A stretch of 64,000 nt of DNA from Exiguobacterium marinum DSM 16307 (GTDB taxonomy: Bacteria > Bacillota > Bacilli > Exiguobacteriales > Exiguobacteriaceae), in assembly GCF_000620845.1 (NCBI RefSeq), contig NZ_KK211189.1:697662-761661 (forward strand), given 5' to 3'. The notes below the pieces were generated by a model that was not told where the DNA came from, ran no database searches, and was given only the letters and a program-made list of their open reading frames with translations. How positions within the stretch are numbered: position 1 is the first letter of the stretch; every line of letters begins with the position of its first letter. Shown piece after piece: positions 9,169 through 16,961 of this stretch. A program made the position numbers and the translations under genes.

Positions 9169-10107
9169 ATGTCTAAAATTCACGTCATTCATGAGAACGA
9201 AGAATGGACGAATCACCTGGTTCACCGCTTAGAAGAACTACAGTACCCTTATGAACTATGGCACTTGGACCAAGGGACGATTGATCTCGAAGCAACGCCC
9301 CCGGAAGGTGTCTTTTATAATCGTATGAGCGCCTCTTCGCACACACGTGGGCATCGGTACGCCCCTGAATTGACGGAAGGCGTCCTCGCTTGGTTAGAGG
9401 CGAACGACCGGACCGTGTTCAACGGCACACGTGCCATCCGTCTTGAAGTGAGCAAGGTCAATCAATATACGGCGCTTCGACGCGAAGGAATCCGTGTACC
9501 GAAGACGATTGCGGCAGTTGGTAAGAAGCAAATCATCGAGGCGGCTGAGAAGCTGGGCATGACACCGTTCATCACGAAACATAATCGTGCCGGGAAAGGA
9601 CTTGGGGTCCAATTGTTCCATACGATCGAAGGACTCAAAGAATATGTATATGGTCCCTCGTTCGAGGACTCGGTTGACGGCATCACGCTCATTCAACAGT
9701 ATATCGAAGCACCAGAACCGTATATTACCCGCTGTGAATTCATCGGCGGGAAGTTCCTATATGCGGTCCGTGTCGATACGTCGGAAGGCTTCGAGCTCTG
9801 CCCGGCAGACGCTTGCTCGATTGAAGACCAGTTCTGTCCGGTCGGGGAGACGCCGCCGGCGAAGTTCGAAATCGTCGAAGGATTCGATGACCCGATCATT
9901 CCGCAACTTGAGCAGTTCCTTAAAGTGAATGCGATTGACATCGCCGGGATCGAAATCATCCGAGATGAAGACGGCAACGTCTACGCCTACGACGTCAATA
10001 CGAATACGAACTATAATTCCGAAGCCGAAGCGAAAGCAGGGCGCTACGGCATGCTTGAATTGGCTACTTTCTTAGGCGACGCACTTCACGTCACCACGAC
10101 AAAATAA
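9169..10107 (+). CDS. RimK-like ATP-grasp family protein
   Basis: About 312 residues with an ATP-grasp fold: a lysine-containing segment FITKHNRAGKGLGVQLF, LIQQYIEAPEPYITRCEFIGG, and the metal-site pattern DIAGIEIIRDEDGNVYAYDVNTNTN. Family knowledge: RimK-like ATP-grasp enzymes ligate amino acids to a carboxylate. The substrate here is not recognisable. Three consecutive ATGs occur (9163, 9166, 9169). GGAGGG at 9157-9162 favours the third. It appears monocistronic, with its own terminator. Confidence 0.75.
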   Translation: MSKIHVIHENEEWTNHLVHRLEELQYPYELWHLDQGTIDLEATPPEGVFYNRMSASSHTRGHRYAPELTEGVLAWLEANDRTVFNGTRAIRLEVSKVNQYTALRREGIRVPKTIAAVGKKQIIEAAEKLGMTPFITKHNRAGKGLGVQLFHTIEGLKEYVYGPSFEDSVDGITLIQQYIEAPEPYITRCEFIGGKFLYAVRVDTSEGFELCPADACSIEDQFCPVGETPPAKFEIVEGFDDPIIPQLEQFLKVNAIDIAGIEIIRDEDGNVYAYDVNTNTNYNSEAEAKAGRYGMLELATFLGDALHVTTTK

Positions 10108-10129
10108 GGGTCAGGCGCTCGCCTGACCC
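10108..10129 (+). terminator. Terminator of the ATP-grasp gene
   Basis: GGGTCAGGCG / CGCCTGACCC directly abuts the TAA stop and is followed by TTTTGC. It also contains the stop codon of the small minus-strand ORF that runs towards it. Confidence 0.75.
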
Positions 10130-10257
10130 TTTTGCTGTGTATGTTTGAGTTGCTCTTCAAATCGATGTTGGACTAATTCTGCTGTCGGTGCCATTCGTTC
10201 GATGAACGAATCTAAACGTTCCGCAGTGTCTCGATCGGTTTCTTTGAACACGCGCAT
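10111..10257 (-). CDS. Small hypothetical protein, 48 residues
   Basis: An ORF of 48 codons starting MRVFKETDRDTAERLDSF and ending in TGA inside the neighbouring terminator. The start ATG (10257-10255) is preceded by GAGGTGA with 6-base spacing, a good ribosome site, which is the main reason to believe it. The sequence is charged and probably helical, with no membrane segment and no recognisable domain. It lies downstream of hemQ on the same strand (gap about 75 bases), so it may be read through from there. Function unknown. Confidence 0.5.
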   Translation of the reverse strand: MRVFKETDRDTAERLDSFIERMAPTAELVQHRFEEQLKHTQQKGQASA

Positions 10258-10332
10258 CGTTGTTCACCTCGTTGATCAGGATGACTTGCTTACATCATCT
10301 TTAATTCCCGAGGTGTTATACACGTAAACCTT

Positions 10333-11109
10333 TTATACGCTAAAGAATGTTCTCAAATTTTCTTTCGGTAAGATGTTCCCGACGTAGAAGTCACCGAACT
10401 CACCGTATTTCGCACTCACTTCATCAAAGCGCATCTCGTAGACGATTTTCTTAAATTGAAGTGAATCTTCAGCGAAGAGCGTGACGCCCCATTCCCATGC
10501 ATCGAATCCTGTTGACCCACCGATGAATTGCTGAATCTTACCGGCATAGCTACGACCGATCATGCTGTGACGATACATGAGGTCTTTCCGTTCATCCATC
10601 GCTAACATATACCAGTTGTCTCCGTCACGACGAGCCTTGCTCATCGGGTAGAAACAAATGTGTGCGGCCTTTGGAAGTGTCGGATAGAGGCGTGAGCGGA
10701 TGTGTGGGTTTTGGTACGGGTCCCCATCTCCAGATCCACGATACATACCGAGCTCGATGACAGACACGTATGAATATGAGGGAATCATATAGTCGTATAA
10801 TGCTGTTTTGCGGAACGCACGCTCAACATCTTCAAGTTCGTTGAATGTCGGGCGAAGCACCATCAAGACGAGGTCTGCCTTTTGACCGAGAATCGAGTAG
10901 AAGGCGTGACTTCCTTCACCTTTTGCTTCGATTTCTTCGAGAGAAGCGAGGAATGTTGTGAACTCGTCAATCATGTGTTGACGCTTTTCGGCATCGACGA
11001 GCTTCAAACGAGCCCAATCGATCTTGCGGAAATCATGGAGTGAATACCATCCGTCTAATGTGGCGGCGGCATGTTGTGTATCTGTTGTAGGTACTGGACG
11101 TTCTGACAT
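10333..11109 (-). CDS. hemQ: Coproheme decarboxylase (heme synthase HemQ, chlorite-dismutase fold)
   Basis: Converts coproheme to heme b in the coproporphyrin-dependent pathway of Gram-positives. 258 residues, standard length. Features include the N-terminal TLDGWYSLHDFRKIDW, the Tyr-containing core DYMIPSYSYVSVIELGMY, KAAHICFYPMSKARRDGDNWY, and the FDAWEWGVTLFA segment near the heme site. It is divergent from pta, the same neighbourhood as ywfI-pta in Bacillus subtilis. AAAGGAG lies upstream of the ATG. Cytosolic, homopentameric by family knowledge. Confidence 0.95.
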   Translation of the reverse strand: MSERPVPTTDTQHAAATLDGWYSLHDFRKIDWARLKLVDAEKRQHMIDEFTTFLASLEEIEAKGEGSHAFYSILGQKADLVLMVLRPTFNELEDVERAFRKTALYDYMIPSYSYVSVIELGMYRGSGDGDPYQNPHIRSRLYPTLPKAAHICFYPMSKARRDGDNWYMLAMDERKDLMYRHSMIGRSYAGKIQQFIGGSTGFDAWEWGVTLFAEDSLQFKKIVYEMRFDEVSAKYGEFGDFYVGNILPKENLRTFFSV

Positions 11110-11446
11110 AAAAAATCTCCTTTCGGGACTTGGCTTCGCCGTCTATTTTACCATACACGCTTCACTGACTGGCAACTTTGAGGCACTGTGAGGGTTATCA
11201 CGATTCATGACGGGTAAAGAACAGAGGACAGAAACATGAAAACGGCTACAAAAATGGCTGTATCAGTCACTTTGGAGAAACTGTTCTATTCATATAATGA
11301 TTGATTCTAAGCGATTTATGACGAAATGGGCAGAATAGTTTATTTTGAAAAGGGTACTGTGTATAATTGAAATCGCGTAAAGACACAAGTCAATGGCAAA
11401 ACCATTAGCAGTCATGCTGTAAATTGAGAAAAGGGGTTCATTCGTT
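11110..11446. promoter_or_regulatory. hemQ/pta intergenic control region with cre-like site
   Basis: A 337-base divergent region. TGAAAACGGCTACA at 11237-11250 matches the CcpA cre consensus except one base. TATAAT at 11362-11367 is the likely -10 of pta; its -35 is poor. Known: Bacillus subtilis pta is activated by CcpA from an upstream cre. Here the cre-like site is about 130 bases from the presumed start, farther than usual, so regulation is tentative. Confidence 0.45.
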
Positions 11447-12436
11447 ATGAAATTATTTGAAACGTTGAAGCAAAAAGTCAGCCCGGTTCGTCCCACGATC
11501 GTCTTTCCAGAAGGCGTCGATGAGCGTGTTCTTGGAGCTGCGGTTCGATTGAAAACGGACGGTATGGTAGAACCAATCGTCGTTGGTGCGAAAGCAGACG
11601 TCGAAGCGGTTGCGGCAAAACATGGTTTCGACATCTCAGGTTTAACACAATACGACCCAGCGACGTACGAAGACATCGATGTTCTCGTCGAATCATTCGT
11701 CGAGCGTCGCAAAGGGAAAGCGACGGCTGAACAAGCGCGCGAACTCCTCACATCGGACGTGAACTACTTCGGAACGATGCTCGTTCATACAGGAAAAGCA
11801 GAAGGTCTTGTCTCAGGCGCGATGCACGCGACGGCTGATACGGTACGTCCGGCACTTCAAATCATCAAAATGCAAACAGGCATCAAAAAGACGTCAGGTG
11901 TGTTCATCATGGTGCGTGACGACGAGCAATACGTCTTCTCGGACTGTGCGATCAACATCGCACCAGACGCAGCGGACTTAGCAGAAAATGCATTCTTATC
12001 AGCAGCGACAGCGAAGACGTTCGGGATCGACCCACAAGTCGCCCTTCTTAGCTTCTCGACAAAAGGTTCTGCGAAGTCACCTGAAACAGAGAAAGTTGTG
12101 GAAGCGACACGCCTTGCGAAAGAAAAATCACCGAACCTTCCAATCGATGGAGAACTTCAATTCGATGCAGCATTCGTCCCTAGCGTAGCGGCGAAGAAAG
12201 CACCAGGTTCTGATGTGGCGGGTAAAGCGAACGTATTCGTCTTCCCAAGTCTTGAAGCAGGAAACATTGGCTACAAGATGGTTCAACGTTTCGGTGGATT
12301 CGAAGCGATCGGTCCAATCCTTCAAGGTCTCAATAAACCAGTAAATGACTTATCACGTGGCTGTAACGAAGAGGATGTCTACAAATTGACACTCATCACA
12401 GCAGCACAAGCAATCGACGAGCGCAACGAAGCGTAA
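11447..12436 (+). CDS. pta: Phosphate acetyltransferase
   Basis: Acetyl-CoA + Pi to acetyl phosphate + CoA, the first step of overflow acetate formation. 329 residues, the short single-domain Pta form. Signatures include PTIVFPEGVDERVL, the TVRPALQIIKMQTGIKKTSG region, LLSFSTKGSAKSPETEKV and GFEAIGPILQGLNKPVNDLSRGC. AAAAGGGG lies ahead of the ATG. Cytosolic. Confidence 0.96.
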   Translation: MKLFETLKQKVSPVRPTIVFPEGVDERVLGAAVRLKTDGMVEPIVVGAKADVEAVAAKHGFDISGLTQYDPATYEDIDVLVESFVERRKGKATAEQARELLTSDVNYFGTMLVHTGKAEGLVSGAMHATADTVRPALQIIKMQTGIKKTSGVFIMVRDDEQYVFSDCAINIAPDAADLAENAFLSAATAKTFGIDPQVALLSFSTKGSAKSPETEKVVEATRLAKEKSPNLPIDGELQFDAAFVPSVAAKKAPGSDVAGKANVFVFPSLEAGNIGYKMVQRFGGFEAIGPILQGLNKPVNDLSRGCNEEDVYKLTLITAAQAIDERNEA

Positions 12437-12441
12437 GTCCG

Positions 12442-12469
12442 AAGCATCCTTCTAGGTAGAAGGGTGCTT
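12442..12469 (+). terminator. pta terminator
   Basis: AAGCATCCTTCT / AGAAGGGTGCTT (with a G-T pair), then a T run. Confidence 0.8.
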
Positions 12470-12540
12470 TTTTCATGTTTTTTTGAGTGGTAGCTGAGGT
12501 AAACTAAAAGAGGAATCCAATATCGAAAGGGGAAATACGT

Positions 12541-12840
12541 ATGCAAAATATTCATGCAACTGAATTACGAGAAAAGCTAGAAAACGGGGAGTCGCTCCAT
12601 ATCATCGATGTGCGCGAACAAGACGAATATGACGCAGGGCATATCCCGAACGTACCGCTCTACCCATTGTCTGAATTCCCGCAAGTGACAGAAAAGTTAG
12701 CACAGGACAACGTCTACCACGTCATTTGTCGCTCGGGCGGCCGCAGTGTGACGGCATGTGACCACTTAGAGTCAAACGGATATAAAGTCGTAAACGTTGA
12801 GGGCGGTATGCTCGCTTGGGATGGCGACATCGAGGCGTGA
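12541..12840 (+). CDS. Single-domain rhodanese-like sulfurtransferase
   Basis: 99 residues, one rhodanese domain. It starts IIDVREQDEYDAGHIPN and has the active-site loop ICRSGGRS with the catalytic Cys that can carry persulfide sulfur. It closes with the GYKVVNVEGGMLAWDG signature. Cytosolic, about the size of YqhL/GlpE-type proteins. Its stop overlaps the next ATG by one base, suggesting co-translation with a small membrane protein. AAAGGGGA lies upstream. Confidence 0.92.
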   Translation: MQNIHATELREKLENGESLHIIDVREQDEYDAGHIPNVPLYPLSEFPQVTEKLAQDNVYHVICRSGGRSVTACDHLESNGYKVVNVEGGMLAWDGDIEA

Positions 12841-13004
12841 TGTTAGAGAATCCATGGGTCGTCGTTCCTCTTCTCATCGCACTGTATCTCACTGTCTATG
12901 CAATGGTGAAGCGGTTTGATTGGGAGAAGTGGCGACTCGTTTGGGCGGTGTGGGTGATGCTCATCATCATCTTGCTGACAATTGAACTCGTAGTGAGTCT
13001 ATAG
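12840..13004 (+). CDS. Small two-helix membrane protein, 54 residues
   Basis: Begins MLENPWVVVPLLIALYLTVY with a first hydrophobic segment at about residues 6-22. A charged turn (KRFDWEKWR) follows, then a second segment at about 33-52. The ATG shares one base with the rhodanese stop codon (TGATG), so it is translationally coupled. No recognisable family. It may be a membrane partner of the rhodanese; that is inferred from position only. Confidence 0.75.
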   Translation: MLENPWVVVPLLIALYLTVYAMVKRFDWEKWRLVWAVWVMLIIILLTIELVVSL

Positions 13005-13042
13005 AAAATGCGGAACCTTCTTTAAAAGAGGTTCCGCATTTT
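13005..13042. terminator. Bidirectional terminator
   Basis: AAAATGCGGAACCT / AGGTTCCGCATTTT hairpin between the convergent small membrane protein gene and folE2. Confidence 0.85.
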
Positions 13043-13043
13043 C

Positions 13044-13955
13044 TTATGCGTCGTTGCGCTTATCAAATGTGATCGATGCGATGGCATCGTGTTGGTGAAT
13101 CGACTCTTCGTTACGGCATTCGACGAAGAAGTTCACAACTTGTTTCATCTCGTACAAATCAGCCGCAATCAAGCGGACCATGTCCTCGACGAAACGTGGG
13201 TTTTCGTATGCGATTTCTGTCGCACGTTTTTCATCCGGACGTTTGAGGACCGGATGGAGTGGTGCTGAGGCGTTCGATTCCGCCGCATCGAGAAGTGCCA
13301 CACGCCAGTCGAACCCATCCATCGACGTCTCATCAAGACCTGCTTCGATCGTGATGTACCCACGTTGGTTATGGGCGCTGTACTCACTGATTTCTTTTGA
13401 ACATGGGCAAAGCGTCGTGACATTGATGACGAGACCGACTGTCACATTTGCGACGCCCGTTTCGAGGTTATATGTCACGCGGTGCATCACATCTGCGTTC
13501 ATCAAACCACTGAGGCCTGTTGCGGGTGCTTTACGCGTGAAGAACCACGGGTAACGAATTGTCAATTGTCCTTCCGTTTGCTCCATACGCTCCGCGAGCT
13601 CTTGTGCAAACTCGATTAACGAACGGTTCGATACCGTCCATCCTTGTTGATGATACGCATCGAGCTGTTCCGTCAAACGGGACATGTTGATTCCTTTACG
13701 ATCTTGAACGAGCGATGTCGTCAATTCGAAGGTAGCAACTGTTGACTGGACCCCTTCTGACGTCTCGACGTTCACAGGGTGCTTCACGTTTGAAATTCCA
13801 ACACTATCAAGAGCGAATAAGAAGTTTTTCGGTGTATTTTGTAAATCGACCATCTGTTCTTTCTCGGTCGGTTTTGTTCCTTTAATCGGTGGGACCGACC
13901 CGAACAATTTATGTCGTTCTGCTTTAGTAGGTAAAGCGACATGGCTTGTAGACAT
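13044..13955 (-). CDS. folE2: GTP cyclohydrolase FolE2 (type IB)
   Basis: GTP to dihydroneopterin triphosphate, entry to folate. 303 residues, normal length. The family signature LCPCSKEISEYSAHNQRG carries the metal-ligand Cys. EGQLTIRYPWF and NPRFVEDMVR are also typical. FolE2 is the Zn-independent alternative to FolE and is often Zur-controlled. I looked for a Zur-type palindrome upstream and did not see a convincing one. ATG start with GGAGAA upstream. Confidence 0.94.
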   Translation of the reverse strand: MSTSHVALPTKAERHKLFGSVPPIKGTKPTEKEQMVDLQNTPKNFLFALDSVGISNVKHPVNVETSEGVQSTVATFELTTSLVQDRKGINMSRLTEQLDAYHQQGWTVSNRSLIEFAQELAERMEQTEGQLTIRYPWFFTRKAPATGLSGLMNADVMHRVTYNLETGVANVTVGLVINVTTLCPCSKEISEYSAHNQRGYITIEAGLDETSMDGFDWRVALLDAAESNASAPLHPVLKRPDEKRATEIAYENPRFVEDMVRLIAADLYEMKQVVNFFVECRNEESIHQHDAIASITFDKRNDA

Positions 13956-14207
13956 AATCGGATTCTCCTTTTTTAGAGCGGTTCAAGCGACCACTCGTTC
14001 TTGTTAGGATTTTATCACGAAATGATGGCTGAACGGGTATGATTTTGCTCTCAAAACGTGTTTTGAATATGCAATCCTAAAAAAACCTTCAGATATTGAA
14101 GAAAGAGGATTGATTTACTTTGTGAACGGGAATAAAATGGTCCTGTGAACTTAAAAAATAGATCACTATTAAATATGAAGGAATTGAAAGGAAAAGGAGA
14201 TGTTGTT

Positions 14208-15038
14208 ATGGATTGGCAGTTAGTCCTGCAGTATGCCTGGATTGTCGTCGTTCTCGTCGGTTTAGAAGGCTTGTTATCTGCAGACAACGCGCTCGTCTTG
14301 GCTGTCATGGTCAAGCATTTGCCACGTACAGAGCAGAAGAAGGCATTGTTCTACGGACTCCTTGGGGCGTTCGTCTTCCGCTTTATCGCATTGTTCTTAA
14401 TCTCGTTCTTAATTAACGTATGGCAAGTTCAAGCGCTCGGTGCGCTTTACTTGATTGGAATGAGTGCGCGTCATCTGTATATGACGTATAAGGCGAGAAA
14501 AATGGAGCCACAGCAAGATTTGGCAGCAGAAGCGAAAGAAGAGACGGCCGTCACAGAACGACCTGTTTCGAAGAAAGAGTTTTGGCTCACTGTCGCGAAA
14601 GTTGAGTTTGCGGATATCGCCTTTGCGGTCGACTCAATCTTGGCAGCGGTTGCGCTCGCGGTCAGCTTGCCACCGCTCGGTCTCGGGGAGATCGGTGGGA
14701 TTGACTCAGGTCAGTTCTTTGTCGTCTTGACGGGTGGACTCATCGGGGTCGTCTTGATGCGATTCGCGGCTCGGATTTTTGTCAAGTTGCTTCATCAACG
14801 TCCTACACTTGAAACAGCCGCTTTTATCATCGTCGGTTGGGTCGGGGTCAAGTTGACGGTCCTCGTACTTGAACATCCAGGTTTCAAAGAATTGATTGCC
14901 GGGACACCATTCGAATTCATGGGGCTCCCGGATGGATTCGTCCACTCGGCAGCTTGGACGATTTTCTTCTGGTCAGTCATGGTCGGGATTGCGTTATGGG
15001 GCTGGTTCTCATCGAAGCCGACAGCGGTCAAACACTGA
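14208..15038 (+). CDS. TerC/YkoY-family integral membrane protein
   Basis: 276 residues with about 7 membrane segments and the TerC hallmarks: LVGLEGLLSADNALVLAVMVKHL and EFADIAFAVDSILAAVALAVS, both with acidic residues inside the membrane. Family knowledge: these proteins export Mn2+ or help metalate secreted enzymes. The start chosen is the ATG at 14208, with AAGGAG 8 bases upstream; a longer reading back to 14145 is poorer. A central acidic loop (about residues 100-125) is poorly conserved in composition. No Mn riboswitch was seen upstream. Confidence 0.88.
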   Translation: MDWQLVLQYAWIVVVLVGLEGLLSADNALVLAVMVKHLPRTEQKKALFYGLLGAFVFRFIALFLISFLINVWQVQALGALYLIGMSARHLYMTYKARKMEPQQDLAAEAKEETAVTERPVSKKEFWLTVAKVEFADIAFAVDSILAAVALAVSLPPLGLGEIGGIDSGQFFVVLTGGLIGVVLMRFAARIFVKLLHQRPTLETAAFIIVGWVGVKLTVLVLEHPGFKELIAGTPFEFMGLPDGFVHSAAWTIFFWSVMVGIALWGWFSSKPTAVKH

Positions 15039-15057
15039 GTTTAGATAGATCGTATAT

Positions 15058-15094
15058 AAATCCCCTCCGAACCTCAGATGTTCGGAGGGGATTT
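15058..15094. terminator. Bidirectional terminator
   Basis: AAATCCCCTCCGAAC / GTTCGGAGGGGATTT between the convergent terC-like and GNAT genes. Confidence 0.85.
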
Positions 15095-15556
15095 TTGTAG
15101 GCGTTTCATCGAGAGAAAGGAATACACGCCTCCGTTCGTCTCCTGCATGAACGTGTCTTCTGGGATGAAATCGAGTGATCTGTATAAACGGATGGCTCGT
15201 TTGTTGAACGTGGCGACAGCGAGACGTACTGTACGAGTCCCATATGTCGCCTCGATCCAAGTTAGAATCGAAGCGAGGAATCGATGTCCGTTGCCGCTCC
15301 CCGTCAAATCAGGGCGCATGCCGAGACCGATGGAGACAGTTTCCACTGATTCGAAGTGCAACGTGACAAAGCCGATCAGTTCATCGTCATTAAGGATGGC
15401 GAACGTCGTGTCTCCCCGTTCCTTCGCATCTAAAAATGAGGCGAGATCTTCCTCGTCGGCGTCCATATTGTAAAACGCGTATTCGCCTTCATAGCGCCAC
15501 TTGAAGGCGATCAATTCGGCTTGTTCTTGTGTGAGTGGATGAAATGTATGATTCAC
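15074..15556 (-). CDS. GNAT-family N-acetyltransferase
   Basis: 160 residues with the GNAT core: ALNDDELIGFVTL-type beta strand, IGLGMRPDLTGSGNGHRFL (acetyl-CoA pyrophosphate loop, degenerate Q/R-x-x-G-x-G/A), and TVRLAVATFNKRAIRLYRSLDF. The substrate is unknown. Its 3' end lies inside the shared terminator hairpin. GTG start with GAGGAA seven bases upstream. Confidence 0.85.
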   Translation of the reverse strand: MNHTFHPLTQEQAELIAFKWRYEGEYAFYNMDADEEDLASFLDAKERGDTTFAILNDDELIGFVTLHFESVETVSIGLGMRPDLTGSGNGHRFLASILTWIEATYGTRTVRLAVATFNKRAIRLYRSLDFIPEDTFMQETNGGVYSFLSMKRLQKSPPNI

Positions 15557-15631
15557 TTTATTTCCTCATCTCTGACTGGATTGTACGTGCTACACTCAAA
15601 TCGTATCATGAAAATAAGGGGAGGGAATGGG

Positions 15632-16012
15632 ATGGCAGTCAAATTGGACATGGTCGGCATCGTCGTGACGGATATGAAGCGGTCGCTCGATTTTTATCGG
15701 GCACTCGGGTTTGAGATTCCAGAAGCGATGAACGGGGAAGCGCATGTGGAGATTGATGAAGGCGGCGTGCGTCTCGCGTTCGATACGGTGGAAGTGGCCG
15801 AATCGGTATACGGGGAATGGAAACAGGCAGACGGGCATCGGATCGAGCTTGCCTTCTTATGTGAAAGCCGTGAGTCACTGAATGCTTTGTATGACTCAGT
15901 ACTTGAACAAGGCTATGCGTCACACAAAGCTCCATGGGATGCGTTCTGGGGTCAACGTTACGCGATTCTGTACGATGCGGACGGGAATCTAATTAGTTTG
16001 TTCGCCGCATAA
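15632..16012 (+). CDS. VOC/glyoxalase-family protein
   Basis: 126 residues, a single vicinal-oxygen-chelate unit with two beta-alpha-beta-beta-beta modules: MVGIVVTDMKRSLDFYRALGF and the closing YAILYDADGNLISLFAA. Such small VOC proteins include fosfomycin or bleomycin resistance proteins and unassigned enzymes. The metal-ligand set is incomplete by eye (no clear first His), so it may bind ligands rather than catalyse. Start ATG 15632 with GGGAGGG upstream; longer readings overlap the GNAT promoter side. Confidence 0.82.
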   Translation: MAVKLDMVGIVVTDMKRSLDFYRALGFEIPEAMNGEAHVEIDEGGVRLAFDTVEVAESVYGEWKQADGHRIELAFLCESRESLNALYDSVLEQGYASHKAPWDAFWGQRYAILYDADGNLISLFAA

Positions 16013-16013
16013 A

Positions 16014-16045
16014 AATAATCCCGGGCCATATGGCTCGGGATTATT
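16014..16045. terminator. Bidirectional terminator
   Basis: AATAATCCCGgGCCA / TGGCtCGGGATTATT, a 15-bp stem with minimal loop, between the VOC gene and the HxlR gene. Confidence 0.85.
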
Positions 16046-16355
16046 GATTGTCGTGGCACTCTCCCCATGAACAAAGGGCATTCATGGCAGGTTGCAGGCC
16101 GAGGGCGTCTTCAGTTAATGAATACTCGACGTGCAGGTGCTTCTCCGTCGAATAGTCGACACGACGAACCATACCGAGCTGTTCAAGCTCGCGCAATTGG
16201 TCGGTCAACACTTTTCGGCTGACGTCCGGAATCGCCCGTTGAATATCAGAGAAACGGAGCGGTCCATCTTGAAGCGTGCAATACACTTGAGGGCGCCATT
16301 TGCCGCCGATAATCTCGAGTGCGCGGTTGACGGGGAACGATGTGGTCATGTTCAA
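16041..16355 (-). CDS. HxlR-family winged-helix transcriptional regulator
   Basis: About 104 residues. HxlR signature: ALEIIGGKWRPQVYCTLQDGPLRFSDIQRAIPDVSRKVLTD... with the wing RRVDYSTEKHLHVEYSLT. It contains Cys in VYC and near the C-terminus (LCSWGEC). Family knowledge: many HxlR proteins (YodB, HypR) sense quinones, aldehydes or disulfide stress through Cys. It is divergent from a VOC-oxidoreductase pair, its probable target. The start is the TTG at 16355 or the ATG at 16349; GTGAGG lies upstream. Confidence 0.88.
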   Translation of the reverse strand: MNMTTSFPVNRALEIIGGKWRPQVYCTLQDGPLRFSDIQRAIPDVSRKVLTDQLRELEQLGMVRRVDYSTEKHLHVEYSLTEDALGLQPAMNALCSWGECHDNQ

Positions 16356-16467
16356 TGAGCCTCACTTTCGGGTAGTTACTTCAATGTGCGTACTTTTTTT
16401 CTTGCTTCAATGACAGTATCTTATCGTTATCCGCCAAATTGAGCAAACAAAAAGGAGTAGATGAAAC

Positions 16468-16959
16468 ATGACGTATCCAAGAACATTTTCACACATCGGT
16501 CTTTCTGTACCGAGCGTAGCCGAGGCCGTTACATTTTATGAGGACGTGATGGGATGGTATACCATCATGACACCTTCAGACGTCGTCGAGGACGATTCAC
16601 CAATCGGCGTGATGTGTACTGACGTCTTCGGACCAGGCTGGGGCAAATTCCGTATTGCCCACATGTCAACGGGAGATGGGATTGGGATCGAGTTATTTGA
16701 GTTCCCGAATAACGAGACACCAGAAGACAACTTCGAATTTTGGAAGACAGGGATCTTCCACTATTGTGTACAAGACCCTGATATCGAAGGACTCGTCGAG
16801 AAGATTGTCGCTCATGGCGGCAAACAACGGATGCCGATTCGTGAGTACTACCCAGGCGAAAAACCGTATCGCATGGTGTACTGCGAAGATCCATTCGGTA
16901 ACCTCGTTGAAATTTATTCACACTCATACGAACTTACGTATTCGGAAGGAGCTTATTAA
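16468..16959 (+). CDS. Lactoylglutathione-lyase-like VOC protein
   Basis: 163 residues. A VOC fold with what look like four metal ligands: His in FSHIGLSVPS, Glu in IGIELFEF, His in IFHYCVQD and Glu in NLVEIYSHS. That is the His/Glu/His/Glu set of glyoxalase-type metalloenzymes. AAAGGAG precedes the ATG. It is divergent from the HxlR regulator and 2 bases upstream of an NADPH oxidoreductase, so the two probably detoxify one electrophile. Confidence 0.85.
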   Translation: MTYPRTFSHIGLSVPSVAEAVTFYEDVMGWYTIMTPSDVVEDDSPIGVMCTDVFGPGWGKFRIAHMSTGDGIGIELFEFPNNETPEDNFEFWKTGIFHYCVQDPDIEGLVEKIVAHGGKQRMPIREYYPGEKPYRMVYCEDPFGNLVEIYSHSYELTYSEGAY

Positions 16960-16961
16960 AC

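Noticed and set aside
13956-14060. Zur operator upstream of folE2
   Set aside because: No convincing TAATxATTA-type palindrome is present by eye.
13956-14207. Possible Mn riboswitch (yybP-ykoY) upstream of the TerC-family gene
   Set aside because: I looked for the conserved internal-loop sequences and paired stems and did not find them.
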